From contig JADDTR010000002.1 of NCBI GenBank assembly GCA_015345905.1, positions 310,001 through 374,000 of the forward strand: 64,000 bases of DNA. The letters run 5' to 3'. The stretch is from Aotearoamyces nothofagi. Lineage: Eukaryota; Ascomycota; Leotiomycetes; Leotiales; Tympanidaceae. Shown here piece by piece: positions 1 to 11,288 of this stretch. Under the pieces are notes generated by a model. It searched no databases. It worked only from the letters and a program-made list of their open reading frames with translations, and was not told the DNA's origin. The translations under genes were made by a program, and so were the position numbers. Numbering within the stretch: position 1 is the first letter of the stretch; each line of letters starts with the position of its first letter.

Positions 1-1879
1 CCTAGCTTTGTCGACTCCCATGATCTTGGGGAGCCTGCAAGGAAGCGCACAGGGTCCGTGGTGGCCCCAGCAGACGAATATGCGATTGATGACGCAGCTT
101 CTGCAACTGGCGACGCTGAAACCTCGAACCCGATCAGTGGAAACATATCAGACGTGGAGAGTCATGACGCACATGACGACGAAGACGAAGATCAAGAGAA
201 GGCACATGATGAGGTAGATGTGGAGGACGAAACAGCGGAACCAACGGATCTTTCTGAAAGTTCCATGTCAAAATCAGATAAGGCGAGACTCCTGAAGAAG
301 CGCAAAACTTCGACAAATGGTATCGAGAAACCAAAATTAGATAGCCCCGTCGAGACGAACGACGAGCCCGAAGCTGATGGGCCAATCGCTGAAATTGGTG
401 ATGCTGAGGAAGTTGAAGATACTGCAGAAGTTGATGCCGATGACGCCGAGGCCGCTCTTAGAAATGAGGAAGAACGTAAGTATCTTCGAGACTTACCATC
501 CTACCAGCGCACCAGTAGACGCTAATAACATGATACAGAGGAAAGGAAAAGAATTGCAATGGATCAGTTGGGCGACATCGAGCGCCACTTTTCGTCCTTC
601 AGGGACAGGTAGGTATTTGCAGGCATTAATATAAGCAACGGTGCTAACTTTTGACCTAAGACTCCACGAGGACCGAATCGCCCATCTGGAGTATGAGGAG
701 TGGATGCTCAGGCAAGACCCACCAACACATCCAGCATATCTTGCAATGCTCCAGTGCATAGATGCACGCCGGGATGAGAAACTTCGAGTCGAGCAGCGTC
801 TTACCCAGCTTAAATTGGAAAGTATTCAAAGGTCCGCGGTGGCGAGGAGAACTCAAATATTGGGACAATACTACCAAGGCGTCCGGGATATCCGAGAAAA
901 GAAAGTAGAACTTTTGGGAAAGCAGTGGTACGAAATTCAACATGATCGCCGAGGATATGGTGAAAATGTACAGGACTACGGACTCAAATTCCCTACAAGG
1001 AGATCCACGCAACTCAAGCACCAATACGCCTACAATACAGAGGTGTCGGTGCTTTCAGGCATCGCAAAATATGTCGGCTTCCCCGCAGCACCCTCAATGG
1101 CAGCAGCTACTACGGAAGAGCTATCACACGATTTCGAAAAAATGGGAGTAAGTTATGAAGTATGCGTTGTCATTAAGCGTCAAGACTGACTCGAGTTGCA
1201 GAAATCCGGCCAAAAGTTGTCCCAGAGACTCCAGCAAGGGTTACCACTGCAAGACTTAGCAGCTTTACGAGCGGTGGCATCCACATCAAATTTTAAACCT
1301 GCTGAAGAAAAGTTCATTGAGCAAACTCCATGGGCCAACCCACAACATCCGTCACACGCACACCTCCTCCAACGTCAAACATCCGCCCATCAGACAGCAA
1401 GGACATCCAGCCCGTTCTCAATGCCGACCACAACACAGGTACGAAGGCACTCGCATCAAGGTGCTTCTGGTCTTCCGCTCTCTGGAACGTTCGCTGGAGT
1501 CACATCCAGCACACAGCAACAGCAGCATACCAATGGCACGTTCATGCCAGGTGGACGTATTTCGCCTTTGCATCCATTTGCAAATTCTTCAACCGCACAG
1601 AAAGTTGCTCCTTCGCCGTTAGGTAGCAGGCAGGCATCATTATCACCCCAGCAGAGCCGCTTGCCACAAGATCTGGTTAACCAGCAACAACGTCAAGAGA
1701 ACTCTCAAGATGTACCGGCGATAGTAGATAGTGCTCGATTACCCAATGGCGCTCCTAGCACTTCTAGCGCACAAGACACGCCCCACGATTATGCTTCCGA
1801 AGCAAGTATTGCCGTTAAGCGGGAGCAACTTGCAGCAACAAACGTACGGTATGGCTATGGGTACGGCGAACGAGTGTGA
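1..1879 (+). CDS. DEP1: Dep1/Sds3-like subunit of the Rpd3L histone deacetylase complex (5' partial)
   Basis: The frame is open from base 1, so the start lies outside the window; the codon at 58 is GTG, not a start. Exons read as 1-475, 539-608, 661-1147 and 1202-1879, with introns at 476-538, 609-660 and 1148-1201. The N-terminal part is very acidic and serine-rich. It is followed by the Sds3-like helical domain, spanning exons 2-3 (DIERHFSSFRDR, then LHEDRIAHLEYEEW and VARRTQILGQYYQGVRDIREKK), and a conserved segment with YNTEVSVLSGIAKY. The tail is long, Gln/Ser/Pro-rich and probably disordered. In the family this domain scaffolds the large Rpd3/Sin3 deacetylase complex in the nucleus. I choose Dep1 over Sds3 because of the acidic N-terminus and close likeness to filamentous-fungal proteins called DEP1; a second Sds3-domain gene normally exists elsewhere. 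Confidence 0.85.
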
Positions 1880-2233
1880 GCTAGATATGTGAGCTGGATG
1901 TAGCACAACGGACATTTGTACGGAGTATTAAGTTTTATTGGGGGGGCATTGCTGGCGTCTTGAACATAATATAAAGGACAGGACATTTATGTAGGGAGTC
2001 ATGATTCGATGATTGGAGCTTGGGAGTGCGTAGAGTTTTGTACACTTTGTATCCTACATTGCATAGCTGGGATTCCACCACTAGCGTAGTCGAATAATAG
2101 ACATATTCTCAGTATTCCTGTTCCCCATCTCCTTAAATGCTATTGACTTGTTCCGCTCCAAGCAAGTTTGACGCCCTCAATGCCGTCTCTTAATCATTTG
2201 ACATCCTTGTGTAACACTCAATCATCTGCCTAA
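1880..2233. other. Convergent 3' intergenic spacer
   Basis: This spacer separates the 3' ends of the DEP1 and COA3 genes. It is moderately AT-rich with a G7 run near 1940 and holds no convincing gene. It probably carries the two 3' UTRs. Confidence 0.6.
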
Positions 2234-2650
2234 TTATCTCACCGCTGGACCACTTTGAACTGTGCTCGTGCCTGTGGATGAAGATTGTGCTGGGGCATCG
2301 GGTACTTTGACGTCTTCGAATTCATCCTGAGAAACTGCTCGGATAGTAAATGCATCTGCGCCATAGCAGTTAGTATCTATGGGAGGCTTAGCATGTGTAA
2401 AGGATACATACAAACGCCAATTGCGAACATGAATATTCCAGTTCCGGTGAGAAACTATAAATATGTGTTAGCAATGATGAAGAGTTCAAGAAATCGTAGT
2501 GACGTACGTTCTTGATCAAATATGGGCGTCTGGCTCGGATCAAAGATTGGGACTGTTTGTAGTGTTTGTCGTAATACGACGAGCGTGGTATACTAATCGT
2601 TTATCAGTCGAGCCTTAATTGATTTTAATACTCTTGACTTACACTGCCAT
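2234..2650 (-). CDS. COA3: Cytochrome c oxidase assembly factor 3 (Coa3), four small exons
   Basis: This gene is too fragmented to show as one ORF. Reading the minus strand, exons are 2650-2643 (only 8 nt), 2592-2508, 2454-2412 and 2355-2234; introns are 50, 53 and 56 nt with GTAAGT/GTACGT/GTATGT donors and TAG/TAG/CAG acceptors. The product is about 85 residues. It carries the family core LIRARRPYLIKN, one membrane segment (LTGTGIFMFAIGVYAFTI), then the conserved acidic DEFEDVKVPDAP, and a low-complexity tail. Coa3 is a single-span inner mitochondrial membrane protein. It acts with Cox14 and Mss51 to stabilise newly made Cox1 and tune its translation during complex IV assembly. Length and topology match the family. 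It is divergent from PTA1, 333 bp away. Confidence 0.9.
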
Positions 2651-2983
2651 TGTGCTGGATGTTGATGAATGACGCCCGAATATCTGAACTTGACTTCCTT
2701 CACACCACTCCTCTCAGGTTGTAATGTATTGATGCCTTAATGTAAAGGCACGCATGACGCTAAATCTGGAGCTTTGCGGCTTCCCTTCGCGAATCCGTTG
2801 TCTGATTGTTTAGAGCTCTTTCCTCACTATCCTAGACAGCTTCTCACCTCCACCCAGCATGAACAGCACCGAACTCGCAACTGCCGCCGCCGAACCGACC
2901 CCTGATGACTGTTGAAATTTCCACGTGCGGATTGAGTGCCTCAACTGGAATTTCCCTGTAACATCAGAGCGAAAGAAGCAAAA
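2651..2983. promoter_or_regulatory. Divergent promoter region COA3/PTA1
   Basis: The region between the two start codons is 333 bp and must hold both promoters. No coding potential is seen and no specific factor site is claimed. Confidence 0.5.
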
Positions 2984-5605
2984 ATGGCAGCTCCAACAAT
3001 GTCGGTGGAGGAGCAACTGAAACAATTAGATGCTGCGCGGAGCTTGGTTCTTGGTGATTCCAACTATTACCCCCAGATTATCCAGGGTATTCTTCCCATT
3101 ATAGGCCCAGACGCGCGTGTAGAGTTGCGGAGATGGGGCGCGGACTTTCTAGCTGAGACCTTCGCCAGTCCCTCAGTTCCGATACAACAGAAAGAGTCTT
3201 TGAGCTTGACTGTTTTGGAGACATTGAAGTCCATGCTTGAGAATAAAAAAGAAGACACCGAGGTATTGAAAAGTGTAGTGCAAACCGCAGCGAGCATCTA
3301 CCCGCTCGTCTTCAGATGGATGTATGTTGTCCCCACTCCTCTCTTCTAAGGACGACTGCTATCACTACATACTGCTCTATTGTCTACTAGTTCTTCAGCT
3401 GCACATATTGCCATTAGTTATTGCATGGGATATTCATTAACTCTTGAGATCTACTTCTAACGAATATCTGGTGTTTAGCATCAACAACCCCTACGATAAC
3501 CCAACATGGGAACGAATGACAGCCATAAAGTCAAGGATATTTCGAATCTGGGACTCTGCTACACCAGGAATTCGAATATGCTGCATCAAATTTGCGCAGA
3601 GGGTGGTTCTTGTCCAGACAAGTGGGATAGAGGTAGAAGCAAGGGTAAGAAGGCACAATTTGCGATGCTCTTTGCAAAACTCAGCTGAAATATACATTAA
3701 CAGCGTGGTGAGCTACCTGACATATCTCTTGGTATGGTGCCTCAAAGCCATCCATTGATACCGCCTCGAAACCTTGAAGCGGAAGCTTCAGGCCTACTTG
3801 ATAGGATGCTAGGAGTCTTCCACGAGAATACTAGGTAAGTAGATTGTCAATCATCTTGTGAGGGCTCTACTGACTTTCTAGCGATGCTGTTCTCATTGAT
3901 GCTACTTTAAATTCCCTGTCCATACTCATTCGTGCCCGCCCTCCTATTTCCTATAAAATTCTGAATGCTATCCTGAACTTTAATCCATTGAAACTCGCCA
4001 ACTCACCCATGACTCCTAAACTTCGTGTTATGGTCAAGTCTATGGAAAAGACCACACGCATGTTGTTGATACATGTCAATAAACGGTACGGGTCGAACTC
4101 CCACCTTCGCTCGTATAGTGCTAACAGTTGCAGTGAACCACACAATCCCCTGGCATTGCGCATTCACCAACACATCGAGCGCCTGATGCGATCACGAACC
4201 GATATTTTCGATGAAGCAACTCGAAAACGTGGACCACCCGAGCCTGTGGATGGCCTAGATGCTGCCAAACGCCAACGACTCGGTGCCAATGTCTCATCTG
4301 CTTCACCAGCGCGATTACACATACCACCCCTTACCCCTGGTTCGCATAGCTTAGGGGAACTCTTTACAATTACATCCGATGAAGGTCTAAAGAAATTTGA
4401 TGTTTCTCAGCTGTCAGAGGATTTAGTTGTCAAGATAGGGGTCACTATATTATCGCGACTTGACGTGGGAGTTTTCAATCAAGCTGTGAATGTATGTATA
4501 TCACTAGGATTATATAGCCCTTCTAATTATCTAACCAGGGTATCCGTGACCGCTACCTCGCACTGAGTAGTACCGAGAGACAGATATCGCAGCTGAACCC
4601 GAATACCGCACCTCTTGGTGTGGATGAAGATGATGACGACTATGAACCAGATTTCGAGACTGCAGAAGACACAGAGCAGATTCTCAACAAACTCGATAAT
4701 TCGCCACCGGAACTATCACCTACCAAACCCCTAGAATTACCCCTAGGGGCATTCACAATGCCTGCACCCCAACAATTGACGAAAGAAGAGGCCGAAGATA
4801 TTGGTAGAAGTACAGTGTCGCGTGTCTTTGGCGTCATGCAGACTCTTGAGGATCCCTCATCCAAGAAAAGTAAAGCTGGTCTTAATAGGCTTGCGGCTAG
4901 TACTTACGATAAAGACGCATGGATTACTGTTTTGACAAGACTTGCGACGCGCGCTCATGCCGGATTAGAAGCACCTGTCGATGCTGTGAAAGTCGAAGAT
5001 TCTAGTCGTGAATCGACATCTCTCAGCAACACAATACGTGAATCTCTTTATCTTTATGTTCTTGAAGACTTCAGGCGACGTATTGATATTGCTGTGTCGT
5101 GGCTGTGCGAGGAATGGTATAATGATAGGATCCAGATGAAGACTAACAAGAATACTGTGCCGCATTACGACAAATGGGTTTTGAAAGTTTTGGATGGAAT
5201 GATGCCTTACTTAGATGCGCGAGACAAGGTTTTGACAAGATTTCTCAGCGAGATTCCCAGCCTAAGTGCCGAAGTACTGGAGCGAGTCAGAGGACTTTGC
5301 AGAGACCCAGCAATGGTTAATCTTGCCTTAACAAGTCTCTTATATCTAGTTATGATGAGGCCGCCTGTTAGGGAAATTGCACTGGATGCTGTCGAAGATG
5401 TCTGGCGGACTTGTAAGTATTACATATCACGCTATTATCTCCATTTACTGACCGTATTGTAGATGACGACGCGAAGCCCATGGCAGGCAAATATCTGACG
5501 AAATGGCGCCCCGGATTTATTGAGCGAAACAGTGATGTTAAAGGCACAGATGACAAGCTCATCACATCAAACAGAGGACAGAATGGCTCTCAAGTTGCAG
5601 CTTGA
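2984..5605 (+). CDS. PTA1: Pta1/symplekin, mRNA cleavage and polyadenylation factor subunit
   Basis: The start ATG at 2984 gives MAAPTMSVEEQLKQLDAARS. The gene has several introns. Clear junctions include a donor near 3322, exon re-entry at about 3480 (INNPYDNPTWERM), an intron from about 3645 to 3703, short introns near 3834-3880 and 4087-4133, and a last intron near 5413-5461. Exact junctions in the 3320-3480 interval are uncertain. The N-terminal half shows the helical symplekin/Pta1 domain, including the conserved NFNPLKLANSPMTPK followed by PLALRIHQHIERLMRSR. After a less conserved centre with an acidic stretch, the C-terminal part (RESLYLYVLEDFRRRIDIAVSWL) matches the family again. The gene ends KGTDDKLITSNRGQNG. 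Pta1 scaffolds the CPF complex that cleaves and polyadenylates pre-mRNA and bridges it to Ssu72. The identification is firm; the exon map is partly approximate. Confidence 0.88.
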
Positions 5606-6386
5606 GAGTTGATGACCGGAGTTCGATATTCTCTTACCTCCTGTATTCATAATTCTTTTCAACTCAACCCCTGCAAGGGACAGCATGGATGGGCGTATTT
5701 GGAGTTGGGCGCGCTCACGCGCTGTTTTGTGTAAAACATCGGAGTTTAATAGAAGGGAATGTCTAAGCAGAACATCTAGTATGCTTTTGGGGGACAGACG
5801 TATGATGGTAAATAATCCATCGAGACCGCAAATGGTCATAGCGATAGCAGACATATGTCTTGAATTTACCAGACAATAAAAATGCATTCAAAAGTTTGCA
5901 GAGATGAACTGGGTTATCTTAGTACAAGTACAGTAGTGAGCACCTCGTCCCGGACCGGACGCAAAAGAAGTGAGCACTGTCTCGACGTCTACGCCGTATG
6001 AAGACACCGACCTATAAGCATAACAGCATCAATATCCGAATCAATACCTGACACAACGATGGCCGTCGACACGTTTCAGCCAAGCTGGCCACTGCCCAGG
6101 GGATGAGGGAGAGGGAGAGAGGGCGTCGGCTGGCCGCGGTGTTTGGATGGCACGACTGGCACGGCTGGCACGACGGCATCTCCTCTCCCTGTTGAGTGCT
6201 GGCTGAGTGGTAACTGGCGGATCTCTTATCGGCCTCGCCTAGGTTCTGCCGGCCATAGCATAACTGTTACAACTGTTACTCTCGGCTCGGCAGCTGCGTA
6301 GGGGCCAAGCCCGATAAGCCTTTGTTTCAACGGTCAAGGGCAAAAACGACAGGCAGGCAAGATTCAGTTGTATGGCCCATATGGCC

Positions 6387-6414
6387 CAGCACAGCACAGC
6401 ACAGCACAGCGCAG
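6387..6414. repeat. CACAG-type pentanucleotide microsatellite
   Basis: About five tandem copies of a CACAG/CAGCA pentamer, with the last copy altered to GCAG. Confidence 0.8.
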
Positions 6415-7221
6415 TGCCTTAGGTAGGCTGTACCAGAGCACCAAGATGGAGATTCTTGTTGTCGAGGTCCTGGGCTCCAAGGCATGTCAGCACTGGCACT
6501 TGCTGGCCGTCGCTTGGAGGAAAGGCGGTGCAAATCTGAAATCTCAGATCTACCCATCCATCTTGGTACTCTGGTACAGCGTTCCCAAGGTACAGTACGT
6601 GTGTCCTGTACTGTGGTCCCTAAGTCAGGTACACTACCGTACTAGCATACGCCAAGCTGGCCACTACTTCTTGTGCTGATGTGCAGAAATGAAAGAAACG
6701 AGAGAAATGACGTCGCCAGTGCTCGGTGCAGGACGGTACAGTGGCAGCAACCAAAAAGTCGAGAATAGCGGAGGGTAGCGCTGCTTCAGCGGTCTTGGCT
6801 TTCTCCACTTCCACGACGGCCAATTCCCTATGCTGCTGTATGTTCCGTCAAGCCCAGCCCCAACCAGCCAGTATCGTGTCCTACAGCGGTACAATTACGG
6901 GTACAGGACCGTGTTGCAGGGTAGTATAGTGCTGTAAGTGCTGTACTTGTACATCATCGCTGAACAGTAATCTGCTACAGCGCCACATCCTTAGCACAGA
7001 GTAAAAGAATGCGACGCCTACAGGGCCCGGTCGACCCAATCACAACTGCGCAATTGCCTTCTTCTGCTGTCCGGTATAGCCCATACTGCATCAGTGAATC
7101 AGTGAATCAGTAGATCGTTGGGATCAACACAAGCCGGCGGTCCAGGGCTACGTCAGTTTAACCATCTGCACCGCCTAGGTAGTGCCTAGGGACTTCCGTC
7201 CCCGGGGTGCCATGGCGTACC

Positions 7222-7252
7222 TCGCAGGCTCTCCAGGCTCTCCAGGCTCTCT
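7222..7252. repeat. Nonamer tandem repeat (GCTCTCCAG)
   Basis: Three consecutive near-perfect copies of a 9-bp unit in the island upstream of the MscS channel gene. Confidence 0.8.
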
Positions 7253-7997
7253 CCCTTCTTCCCACAGGACGACATCAGCCTATTTTTGGTCTCAGCAGCC
7301 CCGGCCGGGGGTCCACGTCCACTGTGCATGGGCACCCGTGGGTGCATGGGCGCGTTCTGCACCTGCCAAGACCGCCTGTGCTTGCCGGCTTGCATCCCAT
7401 GCTTCTACCGTTGCATACAGTACAGTGCAGTACATGCCGTCCGGTACAGTACAGTATACACACCATCTACCGACCTTGAGTAGCTGTTGTGGGCTTCGAG
7501 CTCCGACGGCTGGCTTCAGCCCCTTGCAGCTGCATCATCCAGTTGCAACTTGGTCCTTAAGGAGCAGCTTCGTACTCGTACTGTACTGTTCATCCGTAGG
7601 TATGTAATAATCGTCCTCTCTGCGCGTCAAAAGCCAAAAAAAAAGCTCGGAGTTGCCCAACCCTCTCGCTCTAGCTTGGATCGACAGCAACGTGGACTAC
7701 TCCGTACCCACCACGAACTTACACATCATATCTAGTCCATTATTATGCCAGTGTCCATCTCGACTTCTTCCTTCCTTTCTCTTATATTCCCAAGCTTTAC
7801 AACTCTTGTCAATCTCTGGCCAGTTGCCACCCTAGATCTTTTTATGCCATATTCAGATGAGCCTCTCAGCCATCTAGATCTCTGCCCCCACACTGTCGTT
7901 TCCATTGTGATATGATAATTGACCATATATCTGGCATACAACCTCAGCAAACCGAGTATACAACCCATTGAGCGAATCTGCCGTCACTGCCTACACC

Positions 7998-10976
7998 ATG
8001 TCGACTCCCGTATTCGAGAAGGAGCAGTACTCTTTTCCCGCCTTCGAGCTAGACGACCCCGATCTTCAACACTATCAAGAACAACGACAACAACTTCATT
8101 CGTCTGGTGAAGATGGCACTTTGCACGCGGAGCATGGCGATGAGCACATCGACAAGAATCACCTTCGTGTACAAACAAGCTATGTCGCTGGCCAAGACCA
8201 TCTGCATGTCCCCCAAGGACACTCTCCACTGTCGCCGTCCCAGCATCGGGAACAGTCTCAAAGGCTCGATGATGACCTTGAAATGCTGCGAGCAGAACGT
8301 GTAGTGTCTGCTACCGAAGCTTCGGAGGCAGAAGCCCACATGGGCAGATCGCGCTCACTGATAGGTTTGAGATCCCGCACAGCAGTAGAGCCTGTTGATG
8401 ACTTCGATATTGATACGACACCTATCCATGAGAAGACCAAGATATATAAGCCTCCTGCCCATCCAGCCACAAAGTTCGCAAAAGTCTTCAAAAAAATACA
8501 TAATTCCAGCTTTTTGGTCCGATACTTCTGCTATATAACACCGGTGACTCTTTTATTCCTGATTCCTCTACTCCTAGGAGCCTTGAGATTCAAAAAGACA
8601 ACTGTTGGAGGTGTCAAGCTACTATATTTCTCAATATGGTTAGAGATATTCTGGTTAACCCTCTGGGCCGCACGAATTCTTTCCAAATGTATTCCGTACC
8701 CAATGGGAGTCATCTCAAGTTTGTTCACCAACAATGACAAGAAGTGGAGGGATCTAGGCAAGCAGCTCGAGGTTCCGGCAACCATATTTTTCTGGTGGCT
8801 AGCGATTGAGATCTCTTTTCTACCAACAATGACGAATGGTCATTTAGATGGGAACCACTCTGTCAGAAGTTGGGAAAGCACTATGAATAAAATCATCGTG
8901 TCCATCTTCGTTGGCGCTATTCTAAACTTCATTGAGAAGATAATCATCCAGCTTATTGCCATAAGCTTTCATCTGCGAACGTATGCCGATCGTATCGATA
9001 TCAACAAGTTCCAGATCGCCAGCTTAGTGAAGCTCTACATCTACTCGAAAGACAAGATCGCTATGGAAGACTCGGAGTTCGAACAACATGCTCAAGACGG
9101 GACTCCTTCAGGCATCAAAACACCAATGCAGGTTATAACCAAGGCTGGCAAGAATGCCCGGCATGCGTTCAACAGGGTTGGTGACATGGCTGGCAAGGTC
9201 GCTGGTGATTTCACCGGGAGAGCTGTCCATCAGAGTACGCATCCTCACCAAGTGATCTTGCAACTCCTGAACTCGACTAGTGGCAGCCAGGTTTTAGCAC
9301 GTCGATTGTACCGCACATTCACCCGCGAAGGAGCGGAGACTGTATTTTCTGATGACCTAAGGCCGGCGTTTGACAACGATGAAGAGGCTGACGCAGCCTT
9401 CACTATGTTCGACAAGGACTTGAATGGCGATATCTCTATGGAAGAGCTAGAAGCTGTGTGTGTTGAGATCGGTCGGGAGCGGAAGGCTATTACGGCATCA
9501 TTGAAAGATCTTGACTCAGTTGTTTCAAAGCTCGACGATGTTTTCGTTTTTCTCGTCGCTGTCATCACGATCCTAGTCTTCATCTCTTTGATCTCCACTT
9601 CTGCTGCTGGTGTGCTCACTTCAGCTGGGTCTGCTGTTCTTGCGCTGTCCTGGCTTTTCTCTGCAACTGCTCAGGAGTTCTTACAATCATGCATTTTTGT
9701 CTTTGTCAAGCACCCATTTGATGTCGGTGACAGAGTTACAATCTATGGCAATACTGGATCCGCGCTTCAAGGTGACGATTACTTTGTAAAAGAGATTGCT
9801 CTCCTATTCACTGAATTCAAGAAGATGGAGGGCCACGTAGTCCAGGCGCCAAACAGTTACTTGAACACACTCTTCATCCTCAATCAGCGACGATCTGGTG
9901 GATTAGCAGAAGCTATTCCAGTTGTGATAAAGTTTGGCACCACTCTAGAGCAGATTGAAGGCCTACGAAACCGCCTACTAGAATTCGTCGCGTCAGAAAA
10001 TCGCGAATACCAGAAGAACATCCTCACCGAACTGAGATCCGTCACAGAAGCTTATTCCATCTCCCTAAACGTCGTTTTCTTTTATAAGAGCAATTGGCAA
10101 AATGAGCTCCTCCGCCTCCAAAGACGCAACAAGTTCATTTGCGCTCTCATGGTTACTATGCAAGAGCTGGGCATTGAAGGCCCCCGTCAAAACCTAGCTG
10201 GTCAAAGCTCGCAGATGCCTATGTATCTTCACGGTGCTTACCCACCACCATATAATCAGTCACATGATCAACAGTCGCCTGGTCCAGGCCCACGCTCTGG
10301 CTCTCTTGCGCGCGATCCACCTTTTGTCCCAGAGGCGTCGAGCACCTCACAACAACAACCTGTACAGACCCATCCCTCTATTCTTCGCATGGGTGCTGGT
10401 GGTAGCCGTCAACGTGGCGAGTCGGTATCTCAAATGGGGAAACGGGTCGACTTCTCCCTGGGCATGTCATCAATATCTAGCGGTGCAGATATGGGCGATG
10501 TCTATGATAAGCCACGACCTCGTATCCCTACGTTATCGGCAACCTCTCCAAGCCCAGGGTCGTCAAGTCGCCGCCGCGAGAGCGGCGAGGTCGATATCGA
10601 TGGTGAATCATTAGGTCGTACCAGCAGCAGGGATAGCAAGCTACACAAAGTAATCTCGAATGGCAGTAACCGAACTCATCGGAACCGCTTCTTTGGCCGG
10701 AACAGGTCCGGGATGGGTGAAGCAGATAATGGTACGAGTATGGAGGATCTTGAAGCCGGAACTGGTCGGGGAGTATCTATTGGTGAGATGCCTGACATTC
10801 CAGAAACATCTGGGGCGAATTCGGCTATAGGAGGCAGGACCAGAAGTGGCACGGCGAAGTCTATCGATGTAATTGGGGGTAGAATTGATCCAAGGACAGG
10901 CATTGTGAGTCCCCAAGCCGTGTTGAGAGATAGTGCATTAGAGCGAGGCGAGCTACTTCAAGGAAGGAGGCAATAA
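7998..10976 (+). CDS. EF-hand mechanosensitive ion channel of the MscS family (Msy1/Msy2 type)
   Basis: This is one intronless frame of 992 residues. I place the start at the ATG in CACCATG at 7998 because the upstream in-frame codon at 7968 is TTG. Residues 1-150 are hydrophilic. Membrane segments lie near 177-197, 209-229, 260-276, 298-318 and 515-560. An EF-hand sits at about 466-494 ([10 protein letters not shown], with calcium-ligand Asp472, Asp474, Asn476 and Asp478). It is followed by the MscS pore helix and beta domain: [27 protein letters not shown], and the conserved [17 protein letters not shown]. The C-terminal 300 residues are Ser/Pro/Gly-rich. Fission-yeast relatives sit in the ER membrane, respond to osmotic swelling and tune calcium. 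The same role is inferred here. An unusually long 5' region precedes the gene. Confidence 0.93.
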   Translation: MSTPVFEKEQYSFPAFELDDPDLQHYQEQRQQLHSSGEDGTLHAEHGDEHIDKNHLRVQTSYVAGQDHLHVPQGHSPLSPSQHREQSQRLDDDLEMLRAERVVSATEASEAEAHMGRSRSLIGLRSRTAVEPVDDFDIDTTPIHEKTKIYKPPAHPATKFAKVFKKIHNSSFLVRYFCYITPVTLLFLIPLLLGALRFKKTTVGGVKLLYFSIWLEIFWLTLWAARILSKCIPYPMGVISSLFTNNDKKWRDLGKQLEVPATIFFWWLAIEISFLPTMTNGHLDGNHSVRSWESTMNKIIVSIFVGAILNFIEKIIIQLIAISFHLRTYADRIDINKFQIASLVKLYIYSKDKIAMEDSEFEQHAQDGTPSGIKTPMQVITKAGKNARHAFNRVGDMAGKVAGDFTGRAVHQSTHPHQVILQLLNSTSGSQVLARRLYRTFTREGAETVFSDDLRPAFDNDEEADAAFTMFDKDLNGDISMEELEAVCVEIGRERKAITASLKDLDSVVSKLDDVFVFLVAVITILVFISLISTSAAGVLTSAGSAVLALSWLFSATAQEFLQSCIFVFVKHPFDVGDRVTIYGNTGSALQGDDYFVKEIALLFTEFKKMEGHVVQAPNSYLNTLFILNQRRSGGLAEAIPVVIKFGTTLEQIEGLRNRLLEFVASENREYQKNILTELRSVTEAYSISLNVVFFYKSNWQNELLRLQRRNKFICALMVTMQELGIEGPRQNLAGQSSQMPMYLHGAYPPPYNQSHDQQSPGPGPRSGSLARDPPFVPEASSTSQQQPVQTHPSILRMGAGGSRQRGESVSQMGKRVDFSLGMSSISSGADMGDVYDKPRPRIPTLSATSPSPGSSSRRRESGEVDIDGESLGRTSSRDSKLHKVISNGSNRTHRNRFFGRNRSGMGEADNGTSMEDLEAGTGRGVSIGEMPDIPETSGANSAIGGRTRSGTAKSIDVIGGRIDPRTGIVSPQAVLRDSALERGELLQGRRQ

Positions 10977-11288
10977 GTTAGAATTATTTGTGTCACAGGA
11001 TATTTGTAGACATTTGAGTTTAGCGGGCGTTGTAAATAAGGGCATTAGATGAGAATAGACTAGACACAATGATCCGTCTGGACGTTGATATATAGGATAG
11101 AAGGGGCCGCGGCTTCAGATTAGCAATCGATCTGACAACTCCTTGTCCATGCTTCGAGAATGACAAGATCTGAGATGCATTCCTAAAAATTTACCGGCTA
11201 TTTATGATGTTCAGGAGTTTGACCATAATACTTGCGTGTCTAGCGATATGATCCACATAATGGTAACAAAAGTCACACACATTCCATC
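10977..11288. other. Convergent 3' spacer
   Basis: A 312-bp spacer between the stops of the MscS gene and EME1. Nothing beyond probable 3' UTRs is seen. Confidence 0.6.

Larger units (their letters stand above)
5606..7997. other. 2.4 kb intergenic island upstream of the MscS gene
   Basis: No gene is supported here; ORFs are short and lack family resemblance. From about 5900 to 7650 the sequence is GC-richer than other spacers. It is full of short direct repeats and GTAC-containing strings (for example around 7416-7462), with pentamer repeats at 6387-6414 and nonamer repeats at 7222-7252. The stretch 7700-7997 is pyrimidine-rich and probably the core promoter and 5' leader of the channel gene. 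The first 250 bp are likely the PTA1 3' UTR. It is one of five similar islands in this window. Confidence 0.6.
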
